Of a stretch of 64,000 bases of DNA, positions 1-13,768 are shown piece by piece (position 1 is the stretch's first letter; each line of letters opens with the position of its first letter). The translations under genes and the position numbers were made by a program. Origin of the DNA: Kocuria soli (GTDB lineage Bacteria > Actinomycetota > Actinomycetes > Actinomycetales > Micrococcaceae); the NCBI RefSeq assembly GCF_003797835.1, contig NZ_RKMF01000003.1, positions 1-64,000 of the forward strand, given 5' to 3'. Below the pieces are notes generated by a model that saw nothing but the letters and a program-made list of their open reading frames with translations, was not told where the DNA came from and did not search any database.

Positions 1-327
1 GTCGCCGGGTGCATCCTGCACGCTGATAGGGGAAGTCAATTTCGTTCACGGGCGATGGCCCGGGAACTGCGCCACCACGACATGGTCGGCCCAATGGGAC
101 GCGTCGGCGCAGCCGGAGATAACGCCGCCATGGAATCGTTCTGGTCACTGCTGCAGACGAACGTCCTGAACCAGCAACGGTGGGCCACACGCCAGGAGCT
201 GCGTCTGGCCATCGTGGTCTGGATCGGGCGGAAGTATCACCGGCAGCGAGCGCAGGACACGCTCGGCGGGTCGACGCCCATCGAGTTCGAAGCAAAACTA
301 ACCGAGCCGCTCACACTCGCGGCCTAA
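1..327 (+). CDS. IS3-family-like transposase, C-terminal part (cut by window edge)
   Basis: The frame is open from the first base and ends at TAA 325-327. It carries the end of a DDE integrase core: the second Asp in HADRGSQF and the Glu in the stretch GDNAAMESFW, followed by a basic C-terminal region with the 'tLGgsTPieFE' ending usual for IS3 OrfB proteins. Such proteins cut and join IS ends. The N-terminal half lies outside the window, so it is not possible to say whether the copy is intact. No terminal inverted repeat was recognised downstream. Sub-family is uncertain. Confidence 0.8.
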   Translation, partial: VAGCILHADRGSQFRSRAMARELRHHDMVGPMGRVGAAGDNAAMESFWSLLQTNVLNQQRWATRQELRLAIVVWIGRKYHRQRAQDTLGGSTPIEFEAKLTEPLTLAA

Positions 328-359
328 ACCGAATCTGTCATCAGTTCGTTCCTCACGCC

Positions 360-437
360 CCCGTCCTAGCCACCGCCACCGGCGAGATCCTCTCCGAACA
401 CGACATCAACCCCACCAAGGGCTACTGGGGTCTGAAC
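360..437 (+). pseudogene. Possible IS481-family transposase C-terminal relic
   Basis: About 26 codons read VLATATGEILSEHDINPTKG and then a short tail. This resembles the extreme C-terminus of IS481-type transposases, which end in a strand containing 'atGElLrelxlxPtxdY'. Nothing of the catalytic core lies upstream in this frame, because the preceding bases belong to the other transposase gene. I read it as a leftover of an older insertion next to the tRNA pair. The match is short, so the call is tentative. Confidence 0.45.
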
Positions 438-469
438 ACCATGAACGATGACTCGACTCATCACATTTG

Positions 470-542
470 TGGAGGCAAGGGGACTCGAACCCCTAACCCT
501 CTGCTTGCAAAGCAGATGCGCTACCAATTGCGCCATGCCCCC
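470..542 (-). tRNA. tRNA-Ala (anticodon TGC)
   Basis: The complement folds as a cloverleaf. A 7-bp acceptor stem (GGGGGCA with TGCCTCC, one G-T pair) is followed by a D-arm (GCGC...GCGC), an anticodon arm TCTGC-TTTGCAA-GCAGA with anticodon TGC, and a T-arm AGGGG-TTCGAGT-CCCCT. The discriminator base is A and no CCA is encoded. It forms the common gyrA-side tRNA pair with the neighbouring tRNA-Ile. Confidence 0.96.
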
Positions 543-553
543 GTGGTCGAGTG

Positions 554-685
554 CTACTCGACCGGGTCGGTCACCTCTCGCCACGCTTGGCGGTCGGCTT
601 CCTGCTCCTGGAATCGCTGGTTGGCGACTCCGGCGGCAATCGCGCCCGTGACGATGACCGCAGCGGTGAGAAGGATCTTCTTCAC
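554..685 (-). CDS. DLW-39 family small protein (43 aa)
   Basis: A GTG-started frame of 43 codons lies between the two tRNA genes, with GGAGG eight bases upstream of the start. The product begins VKKILLTAAVIVTGAIAAGV, a single hydrophobic segment, and continues with a short charged tail (residues about 22-43, rich in Glu, Gln, Arg and Trp) ending in TDPVE. Size, membrane-anchor-then-acidic-tail layout and position between tRNA-Ile and tRNA-Ala match the DLW-39 family of actinobacterial microproteins, whose function is unknown. It is short enough to be missed by gene callers. The start is supported by the ribosome-binding site. Confidence 0.75.
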   Translation of the reverse strand: MKKILLTAAVIVTGAIAAGVANQRFQEQEADRQAWREVTDPVE

Positions 686-717
686 GTTGCGAACCTCCGT
701 CCTGGACATCGATTCCG

Positions 718-791
718 TGGGCGTACCAGGAATTGAACCTGGGACCTCTTCGTTATCAGCGAAGCGCTCTAACCGTCTGAGCTATACGCCC
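718..791 (-). tRNA. tRNA-Ile (anticodon GAT)
   Basis: On the complement: acceptor stem GGGCGTA/TACGCCC, D-arm with AGCTCAGACGGTTAGAGC, anticodon arm CTTCG-CTGATAA-CGAAG (anticodon GAT), and T-arm CCAGG-TTCAATT-CCTGG with discriminator A. No CCA is encoded. It lies downstream of the gyrB-gyrA-DUF3566 block in the same direction. Confidence 0.97.
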
Positions 792-898
792 GTGGGTCCT
801 GGACCAGAACTACTGTCCTGGGGCTTGGACCGAGAGAAGACATTACACGATGGGCGCCAACCCCCACAAACCCGGGCGGGGGTCGGAATCGAGCATGC

Positions 899-1512
899 TC
901 AGTCGTCGGTCAGGGTAAGACCGATTCCGCCGATCAGCCCGGCGGCCAAGTTGTAGAGCACCGCGCCCAACACGGACAGCAGCGTCAACAGGATCACGTT
1001 GATCACCGCGAACACGGTGGCGACCACCGCCACCTGCCCCAGCGAGACCACCTCACGGATGTCCGTGGAGCCCTCCGGCCCGGCCAGCATTCTCATGAGC
1101 TCGTTGATGCCGTTGAACAGGCCCGTGATGTCCATGAGGATCCACAGCAGCACTGCGGCCACCAGCGTGATGATGCCCAGCGCCACGGACAGCAGGAACG
1201 CCAGCTTCAGCACGGACCAGGTGTCCACCTTGGAGACCACCAGGCGAGCGCGGCGCACCTTGGCGCGCGGTGCCGGGCGAACCAGGCCCTTCGTGGACGG
1301 CCGGTTGGCCGCCTTGCCGGACTTGTCGCCGTCCCCGGAGCCCCTGCCCAGAGCCTTGCTCAGCGACTTGCCCTGGTTCTTGTCCGCAACCTTGGTTCCG
1401 GCGCCCGCGGGCCCCTGACCAGACGAAGAACTACCCGAGGCCGATCCGGCCTTGGCACCCGAGGTCGACTTGGGTGTGGTTCGACCGCTCGTGCTCGAAC
1501 GTGCCTTCGGGC

Positions 1513-1516
<4 letters not shown>
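899..1516 (-). CDS. DUF3566 domain membrane protein
   Basis: The 205-residue product has a long disordered N-terminal half (about 1-90) of Ser, Gly, Lys, Pro and Ala. The C-terminal half (about 95-205) has two hydrophobic segments separated by a short linker around '[13 protein letters not shown]', the layout of DUF3566. Actinobacteria usually carry this gene directly after gyrA. Here its ATG overlaps the gyrA stop (ATGA), so the two are almost certainly translated from one mRNA. The role is unknown; envelope or chromosome-related roles have been guessed from position only. No catalytic motif is visible. Confidence 0.85.
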
Positions 1517-4206
<2,690 letters not shown>

Positions 4207-4321
4207 TCGTGCCGTTTCCGTCCTTGTCTGACTACTTCTTCCCGGGACGTCGCTCCGACGTCCTTATTTGATCTCGTGTGCCGGCTCTCACCAGTGTGTA
4301 TGCCGGAACCAACATGAACGA

Positions 4322-6804
<2,483 letters not shown>

Positions 6805-7428
6805 TCATCCGTAGGTGTCCCTCGGTCCACGACCACGCACGGTCCTGGGGCCGCGCTTCCAGTTCGGTGCCACCGGTCCGTGGATCTCCAGGCGGGTCAC
6901 GATCCCCGTACCGAGCTCCGTCTCGATGCTCTTCAGCACCTGGGACTCCAACATGCGCAGGTTCGTGGCCTGCGCCGTGGAGGAGCACCGGATCTTGAGC
7001 ACGGTGTCCTCGAAGGCCTCCGGCACGCAGTGTTCGGCGATGTACGGACCCACGATCTTGGGCCACATGTTCATGACCGAGCCCACCGCAACCGGTGTGC
7101 GCCAGCCCCGTCCGGACACGAATCGCTGCATGACGGACCCGACGCCCTGCGGGTCCCGAGCGGACACACCGGCACCCGAGTACCCGCCGAGTTGCCGGGG
7201 GTCGGTCTGTTCCTCGCGCTTGCGCACCGGGCTGGCGGTCCGCGAATCCATGGCGGCGGCGAAGTTCCGCAGATTGGCCTTGGCCGCCGCACCGTACAGC
7301 CGCCCCTGCCCGCGGGATTCCGCCGCGAAGCGGACCCGGGTCAGCGCCGCGGCCGCCGCGTCGACCTCGTCGCTGATGCGCACCACGTTGAGCTCACCGT
7401 TCGGATCATCCTCGGGCTGCTCACTCAT
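6805..7428 (-). CDS. dciA: DciA-type helicase loader (DUF721)
   Basis: The 207-residue protein has a variable charged N-terminal region (1-110) and a C-terminal DUF721 domain (about 115-190), with the pattern 'WPKIVGPYIAEHCVPEAF...L.IRCSSTAQATNLRML'. DciA proteins load or activate DnaB where DnaC is absent, which fits a chromosome encoding DnaB in this same window. The ATG at 7428 overlaps the end of recF by 8 bases, so translation is coupled. An upstream in-frame start exists but would lie well inside recF and adds only basic residues. Confidence 0.88.
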   Translation of the reverse strand: MSEQPEDDPNGELNVVRISDEVDAAAAALTRVRFAAESRGQGRLYGAAAKANLRNFAAAMDSRTASPVRKREEQTDPRQLGGYSGAGVSARDPQGVGSVMQRFVSGRGWRTPVAVGSVMNMWPKIVGPYIAEHCVPEAFEDTVLKIRCSSTAQATNLRMLESQVLKSIETELGTGIVTRLEIHGPVAPNWKRGPRTVRGRGPRDTYG

Positions 7429-8638
7429 CGCTGCCCTCGGCCGTCTCCCTCGCCGTTTCCTCGGCCGTTTCCACCCTCCCCGGTGACACGGCAATCACTC
7501 TGATCGCCTCGTTGCCCTGCGCGTCCCGCAGGGCGCTGGGCACGTCGTCGGCCACGGCCGCGGTGACCAGCACCTGTTCGGCACCGGAGACCGCCTCGGC
7601 CAGACGGTCGCGACGGCGCGCGTCCAGCTCGGCGAACACGTCGTCCAGGATCAGGATGGGTGAGGCACCTTCGCTGCGGTCGTCGTCCAGGTGCACGTAC
7701 CAGGACCCCAGGCGCAGGGCGAGCGCATAGGACCACATCTCGCCGTGGGAGGCATAGCCCCTGGCGGGGAAGTCACCCAGATTGAGCTCGAGTTCGTCAC
7801 GATGCGGGCCCACCAGGGACATGGCCCGGTCGACTTCCTTGCTCTGCATCCGCTCGCAGGCTTCGAGGATCAGGTGTCGGAGGTCGGCCACGGAGAAGTG
7901 CTCCAGATCCGCGACCCGTCCCTCGGCCTCCGCAGGCAGGACGGAGGACCGGTAGCGCAGGGACGGGAACCGAGGACCGTCGGTCAATTGGGCGTAGGCT
8001 CGGTGGACCTCCGGCTCCAGCGCTTTCACGAGCTGGAGCCGGGCGTGCAACAACTGCGCCCCGGAGGTTGCCAACTGCTCGTTCCAGACGGACAAGGTCG
8101 CCAGGTGCGCGTCGGTCACCCGGCCGGCGGCACGGGCGGATTTCAACAGGGCGTTGCGCTGCTTGACGGTCTTGTCGTAGTCGGCGCGCACTCCCGCCAG
8201 AACGGGACGCATGGATGTGGCCAGCTCGTCCAGGAACTGGCGCCGGTTGGAGGGATCGCCCTTGATCAACGCCAGGTCCTCGGGGGAGAACAGCACCGTG
8301 TGCACGGTTCCCAGCGCCTCCCGCGCTCGCGTTGCGGACCCGCGGTTGATCCGAACGGTGTTGGCCTTCCCGTTCTCCAGGGCGAACTCCAGCGTGGTGC
8401 GATGGCCCGCGCGTCGGACCCCGGCACGAATGACGGCGCGCTCGGCACCCATCCGGATCAGCGGTGCCGTCGAGGACACCCGGTGGGAGCCCAGGGTCGC
8501 CGTGAAGTCCACGGCCTCCACGATGTTGGTCTTGCCGACCCCGTTGGAGCCCAGGAACACGGTGATCCCGGGGCCCAGGGCAAGGTCAAGAGCCGCGTAG
8601 GTGCGGAAATCCACCAGAGACAGGCTCTCAAGATGCAC
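7421..8638 (-). CDS. recF: DNA replication/repair protein RecF
   Basis: The 405-residue SMC-like ATPase binds gapped DNA and helps load RecA. Walker A is GSNGVGKTN near residue 30. The ABC-type signature and Walker B are seen as 'SPILILDDVFAELD', followed by the D-loop. The start is a GTG giving VHLESLSLVDFRTY, the usual RecF opening. The gene follows dnaN by 51 bases in the canonical dnaA-dnaN-recF-dciA order. The C-terminal 40 residues (Glu/Thr rich) are not conserved. Confidence 0.97.
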   Translation of the reverse strand: MHLESLSLVDFRTYAALDLALGPGITVFLGSNGVGKTNIVEAVDFTATLGSHRVSSTAPLIRMGAERAVIRAGVRRAGHRTTLEFALENGKANTVRINRGSATRAREALGTVHTVLFSPEDLALIKGDPSNRRQFLDELATSMRPVLAGVRADYDKTVKQRNALLKSARAAGRVTDAHLATLSVWNEQLATSGAQLLHARLQLVKALEPEVHRAYAQLTDGPRFPSLRYRSSVLPAEAEGRVADLEHFSVADLRHLILEACERMQSKEVDRAMSLVGPHRDELELNLGDFPARGYASHGEMWSYALALRLGSWYVHLDDDRSEGASPILILDDVFAELDARRRDRLAEAVSGAEQVLVTAAVADDVPSALRDAQGNEAIRVIAVSPGRVETAEETARETAEGSDE

Positions 8639-8689
8639 GGCGACCCCCGCTGGGTGAGAGGGCGAGTTCTCCGACCGCCCCTGCGGACA

Positions 8690-9814
8690 TCAGGAGTTGG
8701 GCAGGCGGACCGGCATCAGGAGGTACCGGTAGTCGTCGCGGTCCTCGCCGTCGGATTCCTCCTGGGCGGAGAGAACAGCCGGCTTGGGCGGTGCCGTGAA
8801 GGAGAACCGCACGTACTCGGAGCCGAAAGCGTGCAGGCCCTCGGAGAGGTAGGTGGGGTTGAAGGCCACCGTGATGTCGTCGCCCTGAAGGTTGGCCTCG
8901 ATGATCTCGGAAGCCTGGGCGTCCTCCCCGGTGCCGGCGTCCAGTGCCACCTGTCCTTCGGTGAAGGCCAGCCGTACCGGGGTGTTGCGCTCCGCGACCA
9001 GGGACACACGACGTACGGCTTCGACCAGCTCAGAGGTCTTCACGGAGGCCGTGATCGGAGTGGATTCCGGGAACAGGGAGCGGATCTTGGGGTATTCGCC
9101 GTCGATCAATAGGGACGTGGTCCGGCGGCCACCGGATTCGAAGCCCACCAGTTCCGCTGAATCGGAGAGGGCAATGTTCAGGTCACCCGCGGGGCCGAGG
9201 GTCTTGGCGATGTCGTTGAGCGTTTTGGCCTTGACCAACGCCGAGGTCTGCAGCGACGAGCTGCCGGGACGCCAGGTGAGCTCGCGCATGGCCAGGCGGT
9301 AACGGTCCGTGGCCAGCAGGGTCATCCGTTCGCCGTCGATCTCCACCCGAACACCGGTCAGGATCGGCAGGGTGTCGTCCTTGGACGCCGCGATGTTGAC
9401 CTGGGCAACGGCCTGTGCGAACTCGGCGCCGTCCACCACACCGGAAACCTCCGGGAGTCCGGGCAGTTCCGGGTATTCCTCGACGGGCATGGCTGCCAGG
9501 TTGAACCGTGAGGACCGGCAGGTCAGGGTCAGTTTCCCATCCTCGGCGACGACGTCGACCGGAGCGGAGGGCAGGGATCTGCAGATGTCGGCCAGAAGGC
9601 GACCGGAGACCAAGGTGGTCCCTTCCTCCTGGATCTCGGCATCGATGGACACCCGCGAAGAGATCTCGTAGTCGAAGCCCGCCAGAGAAACCTGCCCGGC
9701 TTCCGCCTTGAGCAGCAGACCGGAGAGCACCGGGACCGGAGGCCTGGGGGACAACGATCGAGCTGTCCAGGTCACAGCCTCAGCCAGGACGTCACGTTCC
9801 ACGGAGAACTTCAC
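8690..9814 (-). CDS. dnaN: DNA polymerase III sliding clamp (beta subunit)
   Basis: The 374-residue clamp has three repeated domains of about 120 residues each and ends in the conserved 'YRYLLMPVRLPN'. It encircles DNA and tethers polymerase III. The GTG at 9814 (VKFSVERDVLAEAV) was chosen because it gives the family's normal length and has AAAGG upstream; a longer in-frame extension reaching 9865 would add 17 poorly conserved residues. The gene faces away from the oriC spacer, co-directional with dnaA. Confidence 0.97.
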   Translation of the reverse strand: MKFSVERDVLAEAVTWTARSLSPRPPVPVLSGLLLKAEAGQVSLAGFDYEISSRVSIDAEIQEEGTTLVSGRLLADICRSLPSAPVDVVAEDGKLTLTCRSSRFNLAAMPVEEYPELPGLPEVSGVVDGAEFAQAVAQVNIAASKDDTLPILTGVRVEIDGERMTLLATDRYRLAMRELTWRPGSSSLQTSALVKAKTLNDIAKTLGPAGDLNIALSDSAELVGFESGGRRTTSLLIDGEYPKIRSLFPESTPITASVKTSELVEAVRRVSLVAERNTPVRLAFTEGQVALDAGTGEDAQASEIIEANLQGDDITVAFNPTYLSEGLHAFGSEYVRFSFTAPPKPAVLSAQEESDGEDRDDYRYLLMPVRLPNS

Positions 9815-10458
9815 GGGTTGGCAGCCTTTCATTCGCAATGCCGCGCGGTCCGGGACCGAACACACGACGACAGCATGCTATCGGCGTCGCTCCAGGTAAT
9901 CCATCCGGTGTGCACCTGCGTGCCAGCGTCAGATGATCTGGGTGGGGACAGAACTCATCGATCGTGGAGAGCTTGTAATTACACGTGCCGGGTCAGATCC
10001 CTCGAACGTTGTTCGGAGAAGAGAAGAAGATGGGTAGGAGTGTTAATAACCCCTGTGGAAGATGTGGAAAACCATGTCTGAGGGCCCCAGCTCAACGATC
10101 GACCTGTGGGTTTCCTGTGGTCCTGGATCCACGGAACGAATCCCTCTCCGTGGAAGAACATCCTTGTCATTCCGCGGATCTCCACACGTCGTCCACCCGC
10201 AGCCCGAAGTTGTCCAGTCCGAAGAAGCTGTTCTCCACAGAGTTGTCCACAGGTGGTGATTCTCCACCGTGCACAGGACGTCCACACCGCACCAAATCTT
10301 GTGATTACAAAACGATCCGGCCTTGTCGATGCGGGCCGCACCCTGTGGAAAAGTCAGGGGCCGCCTCATTCGAGGTAGCCCCTGGAGTGATCGCCGGCTG
10401 GTTCACCGGTGGCACGTTCGGCAGTGACCGGTGAAGAGCCTGGCGGTGGAGAGAAGTG
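9815..10458. other. oriC: Putative chromosomal origin (oriC), dnaA-dnaN spacer
   Basis: The 644-base spacer between dnaA and dnaN contains DnaA-box-like 9-mers. TTGTCCACA at 10243-10251 is a perfect high-GC-type box. TTCTCCACA lies at 10231-10239, and TGTGGAAAA at 10063-10071 and 10344-10352. Weaker TGTGG-type copies occur near 10054, 10105 and 10115. The boxes point both ways, as in other actinobacterial origins. A relatively AT-rich stretch around 9975-10050 (including TGTTAATAACC) could be the unwinding element. Position plus boxes make this the best origin candidate; opening activity is inferred. Confidence 0.85.
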
Positions 10459-12072
10459 TCAGCCCGTGCGCTGTTGCTGCTTGATGCGGTTGGTCAGTTC
10501 GGTGACCTGGTTGAAGATCTGACGCCGCTCCGCCATCAAGGTGCGGATCTTGCGGTCTGCGTGCATGACCGTGGTGTGGTCGCGGCCGCCCAGTTCCTGA
10601 CCGATCTTGGGCAGTGACATGTCCGTGAGCTCGCGCAACAGGTACATGGCGATCTGACGGGCGGTGACCAGGGTCCTGGTCCGTGACTTGGACTTGAGCT
10701 CGTCCAAGGAGATGTCGAAGTAGGCAGCGGTCTGCCCCAGGATCGTGGCCGCGGTGATCTCCCCGCCGTCGTCGTCCGTGATCAGGTCCTTGAGCACCAA
10801 CTCCGCGAGCGGGAGGTCCACCTCCTGCTTGTTCAGCGAGGCGAATGCGGTCACGCGGATCAACGCACCCTCGAGCTCCCGGATGTTGGTCGAGATGTGA
10901 GAGGCGATGTACTCCAGGACTTCCGGAGAGGCCTTCATGCCGTCCGCGTCCGCCTTCTTGCGCAGAATGGCGATGCGGGTTTCCAACTCGGGCGGCTGAA
11001 CGTCCGTGATCAGACCCCACTCGAAGCGCGACCGCATCCGGTCCGCGAAGCCCGTGAGCTGCTTGGGCGGCATGTCGGAGGTGATCACGATCTGCTTCTC
11101 GTGGTTGTGCAGGGAGTTGAACGTGTGGAAGAACTCCTCCTGCGTGTGCTCCTTGCCGGCCAGGAACTGGATGTCGTCGATCAGCAGCATGTCCACGTTG
11201 CGGTAGATCTCCTTGAAGGAGGAGCCCTCGTCGTCGCGGATGGAGTTGATGAAGTCATTGGTGAACTCTTCCGAGTTCACGTAGCGCACGCGCATCTCCG
11301 GGTAGAGGCGCTTGCCGTAATGGCCGATCGCGTGGAGCAGGTGCGTCTTGCCCAGCCCGGAATCGCCGTAGATGAACAGCGGGTTGTAGGCCTTCGCCGG
11401 GGTTTCGGCCACGGCAAACGCGGCGGCGTGAGCGAATCGGTTCGACTGGCCGATCACGAAGGACTCGAAGATGTACTTGGGGTTTAGCCGCGCGGAGGAG
11501 TTCCATTCGGTGGTCTCGGCCGTGGCCGTGCCGTGGTCCTCACGAGCAACTGCTGTGGCATCGGCGTGCGGCACTGTCCCGTTGGACGAGACGGGTTCGG
11601 GCTCCACCGGCTCGGTTGCGCCGTAGTCGACGACGAGGGGCTGTGAGTCACGCAGCGGCTCGGGCCCCGATGATCCGCGTTCGGCTTCCAACTCCTCGAG
11701 CGGCGGCAGGGTGTTCTCGGAGTTCCCTGACGTCGCGTGATCTGACCGTTCCTGATCACCGGTACCGCCGACTCCGGCAGCCTGGGGTTGTTCGACCTTG
11801 TCGAGTTCCGTGTCGACCACGACCGCCATGAGGGTGTCCGCCCCGAAGGCCTGGGTCACGGCATTGTTGATGGCCGCCGCGATGGTCGATTGGAAGACTT
11901 CCCGAGTCAGCTCGTTGGGCACCGCCACCAACAGGGTGGATCCCATCAGGCCGCGCGGCTGGGCCAGGCTCAGGAAGCCACGGTGGCGGGGGCTGATGGA
12001 GGGATCCGCGGTGAGAGTTTCCAGGCACTGTGCCCACTGCGTGTCGAGCACTTGGTTCTGCTGAAGACTCAC
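10459..12072 (-). CDS. dnaA: Chromosomal replication initiator DnaA
   Basis: The 537-residue initiator ATPase has four parts: domain I (about 1-85, DnaB/partner contact); a long acidic linker (85-200); AAA+ domain with Walker [11 protein letters not shown] and Walker [10 protein letters not shown]; and a C-terminal DNA-binding domain with signature [11 protein letters not shown]. The GTG at 12072 ([13 protein letters not shown]) has GGAG nine bases upstream and gives a normal domain I. An ATG at 12222 would add 50 residues without family resemblance, so I prefer the shorter form. Expression is likely autoregulated through the DnaA-box-like sites in the upstream spacer. Confidence 0.96.
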   Translation of the reverse strand: MSLQQNQVLDTQWAQCLETLTADPSISPRHRGFLSLAQPRGLMGSTLLVAVPNELTREVFQSTIAAAINNAVTQAFGADTLMAVVVDTELDKVEQPQAAGVGGTGDQERSDHATSGNSENTLPPLEELEAERGSSGPEPLRDSQPLVVDYGATEPVEPEPVSSNGTVPHADATAVAREDHGTATAETTEWNSSARLNPKYIFESFVIGQSNRFAHAAAFAVAETPAKAYNPLFIYGDSGLGKTHLLHAIGHYGKRLYPEMRVRYVNSEEFTNDFINSIRDDEGSSFKEIYRNVDMLLIDDIQFLAGKEHTQEEFFHTFNSLHNHEKQIVITSDMPPKQLTGFADRMRSRFEWGLITDVQPPELETRIAILRKKADADGMKASPEVLEYIASHISTNIRELEGALIRVTAFASLNKQEVDLPLAELVLKDLITDDDGGEITAATILGQTAAYFDISLDELKSKSRTRTLVTARQIAMYLLRELTDMSLPKIGQELGGRDHTTVMHADRKIRTLMAERRQIFNQVTELTNRIKQQQRTG

Positions 12073-12245
12073 TGCTGCGGGCTCCGGGAATCTCTCGGGG
12101 GCGGTCACCGGACTGGTCGGCCGGACGGTCCCCCGATTTCCACAGACTTGTTCACAACGGTGGATATCGCGCTGGGGGTGGGGCGCGAACGTCAGCCTAG
12201 AGCACCCGTCGTCGGTGCTCATAGTGAGTTTTCGGGCCGCCGGGG

Positions 12246-12263
12246 AACTACACTTCTGTAGTT
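12246..12263. promoter_or_regulatory. Perfect inverted repeat upstream of dnaA
   Basis: AACTACA and TGTAGTT flank a 4-base centre (CTTC), in the spacer between the divergent dnaA and rpmH genes. The symmetry and 18-base size suit a dimeric repressor site, or a small hairpin in the dnaA leader. No regulator can be named from the sequence. Confidence 0.4.
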
Positions 12264-12307
12264 ACACGCCTGCTCGCGCGCCGTCACTGGGAAGCGGCGG
12301 GTCGAGG

Positions 12308-12316
12308 TTTTCCACA
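12308..12316 (+). promoter_or_regulatory. DnaA-box-like site in dnaA-rpmH spacer
   Basis: TTTTCCACA matches the DnaA box TTNTCCACA pattern. Weaker relatives lie at about 12139 (TTTCCACAG) and 12149 (TTGTTCACA). DnaA boxes in this spacer are usual and would allow DnaA autoregulation. Confidence 0.5.
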
Positions 12317-12396
12317 AGATTTTTTCGAGACCGTGCACAGTTGTGGGCAACCGGAAGAACATCAGCCGACAGCCGCGCGATCTCGCTCACGCGCAG

Positions 12397-12425
12397 TTGA
12401 CCGGATGTCTCACCCTGCCTAGACT
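12397..12425 (+). promoter_or_regulatory. Probable rpmH promoter
   Basis: TTGACC (12397-12402) and TAGACT (12420-12425) are separated by exactly 17 bases, a good sigma-70-type pair. It points to rpmH and would leave a leader of about 180 bases. This is the clearest promoter in the 538-base dnaA-rpmH spacer. Confidence 0.65.
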
Positions 12426-12610
12426 TGGCCAGTCTTGTGTCTGCATTGCGCCCGTACATTCGTGATCCACGGTCGTCCAGGACACACCCCAATGACCACC
12501 GCAAAGGTGGACCGGCTCACGTACTGAGCGGGTCGTCGCGCGCCCTTGAATCGGCTGCGTGCCCCGCTCGACATGAACCGTTCCGCCCTTCCTTTTTCGG
12601 GAGATTCACA

Positions 12611-12748
12611 ATGAGCAAGCGCACTTTCCAGCCGAACAACCGCCGCCGCGCCAAGAAGCACGGCTTCCGTGCCCGCATGCGCACCCGCGCCGGCCGCGCC
12701 ATCCTGTCGGCCCGCCGTTCCAAGGGCCGCGCCTCCCTCTCTGCCTGA
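12611..12748 (+). CDS. rpmH: 50S ribosomal protein L34
   Basis: The 45-residue, extremely basic protein begins [20 protein letters not shown] and contains the L34 pattern of repeated Arg, Lys and Gly up to '[15 protein letters not shown]'. Length and sequence are standard. It is the first gene of the rpmH-rnpA-yidD-yidC-khpB-rsmG series. The ribosome-binding site GGGAG lies 10 bases upstream. Confidence 0.98.
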   Translation: MSKRTFQPNNRRRAKKHGFRARMRTRAGRAILSARRSKGRASLSA

Positions 12749-12846
12749 GATCGTTCGCGCGACCGCAGCGCCCTGACCTCTGGGGCCTCACGGAACCGGG
12801 GGTCTGGACGGGCGGTCAACGACCACAATCCGCAAGGGGTGAGTGC

Positions 12847-13224
12847 GTGCTTCCGTCACAACACAGGATGCGCACGTCCACGCTCTTTGCAGCGACCACA
12901 CGTTCCGGGGCCCGTCAGGGTCGCCGGAACGTTGTCGTCTACGTACGTCCCACCGGCCCGGACCAACCGGTCCGCGCCGGGTTCGTCGTGTCCAAGGCGA
13001 TCGGCAACGCGGTGACCCGCAACCGGGTCAAGCGTCGGCTCCGGGCCTTGGTGGAGGACAGCGTCCGATCACGACCGACCGGATGCGACGTCGTCGTCAG
13101 GGCCCTCCCTCCGGCGGCGGAGGCAACGTTCCACGAACTGGCCGCGGACTGGAACTCGGCCTGGTCGAAGGCCAGGGTCAAAGCCGGGGGCAGCGCGGAT
13201 TCCCTGACGGGAGCCCACTCATGA
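12847..13224 (+). CDS. rnpA: Ribonuclease P protein component
   Basis: The 125-residue basic protein assists the RNase P RNA in cutting tRNA 5' leaders. The RNR motif region is clear: 'GNAVTRNRVKRRLRAL' around residues 52-68, preceded by the central strand 'RAGFVVSKAIG'. It opens LPSQHRMRTST from a GTG start, the usual RnpA beginning. Its stop overlaps the yidD start (ATGA). Confidence 0.96.
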   Translation: MLPSQHRMRTSTLFAATTRSGARQGRRNVVVYVRPTGPDQPVRAGFVVSKAIGNAVTRNRVKRRLRALVEDSVRSRPTGCDVVVRALPPAAEATFHELAADWNSAWSKARVKAGGSADSLTGAHS

Positions 13225-13754
13225 CCGAGAACGTGGACCCCGGAGTCGCGCAAGATTCCGCGAACCGGAAGACCTCCCAGGAACTCTTCGACGCCGCACC
13301 GTCCGAATACGTGCACCCGAACACGGCCCTGCAGGTTCTGTGGCTCCTGCCCCAGAATCTGCTGATCGCGGGCCTCAAGATCTACCGGGCCCTGGTTTCG
13401 CCGCTTTACGGGGACGTCTGCAAACACTTCCCCACGTGTTCGGCGTACGGCCTGGAGTCCGTCACCCGGCACGGAGCGGTACGCGGCTTGGGCCTCACCG
13501 TCCGGCGACTGTTGCGTTGCCACCCTTGGGCTGCCGGTGGGATCGACAGAGTTCCCGACGGCGGTCGGGCCTTCCACACCGTGGAGGACCTGCCCCGCAT
13601 CATGCTGCTGAACCATCCCACCCCCGAGGACCGAGCACGACTCCTGGCCTCATGCGCCCCGGCCGCCGGCGCGCATCGCACACCCGACGGTGACGCGACG
13701 TCACCGGCTGAATCCCGGACCGGCACTGCCACCGGTACGACGGACTCGGCCTAA
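13221..13754 (+). CDS. yidD: Membrane protein insertion efficiency factor YidD
   Basis: The 177-residue protein has the YidD core at about 38-115: an amphipathic helix 'LLIAGLKIYRALVSPLYG', then CKHFPTCSAYGLESVTRHGA with the conserved cysteines, then 'RLLRCHPWAAGGIDRVP'. YidD acts at the inner membrane face with YidC. Compared with the usual 80-110 residues this copy has an N-terminal extension of about 37 and a C-terminal tail of about 60 low-complexity residues. Translation is coupled to rnpA by a 4-base overlap, and yidC follows after 14 bases. Confidence 0.93.
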   Translation: MTENVDPGVAQDSANRKTSQELFDAAPSEYVHPNTALQVLWLLPQNLLIAGLKIYRALVSPLYGDVCKHFPTCSAYGLESVTRHGAVRGLGLTVRRLLRCHPWAAGGIDRVPDGGRAFHTVEDLPRIMLLNHPTPEDRARLLASCAPAAGAHRTPDGDATSPAESRTGTATGTTDSA

Positions 13755-13768
13755 GGAGAGACCTTCCC

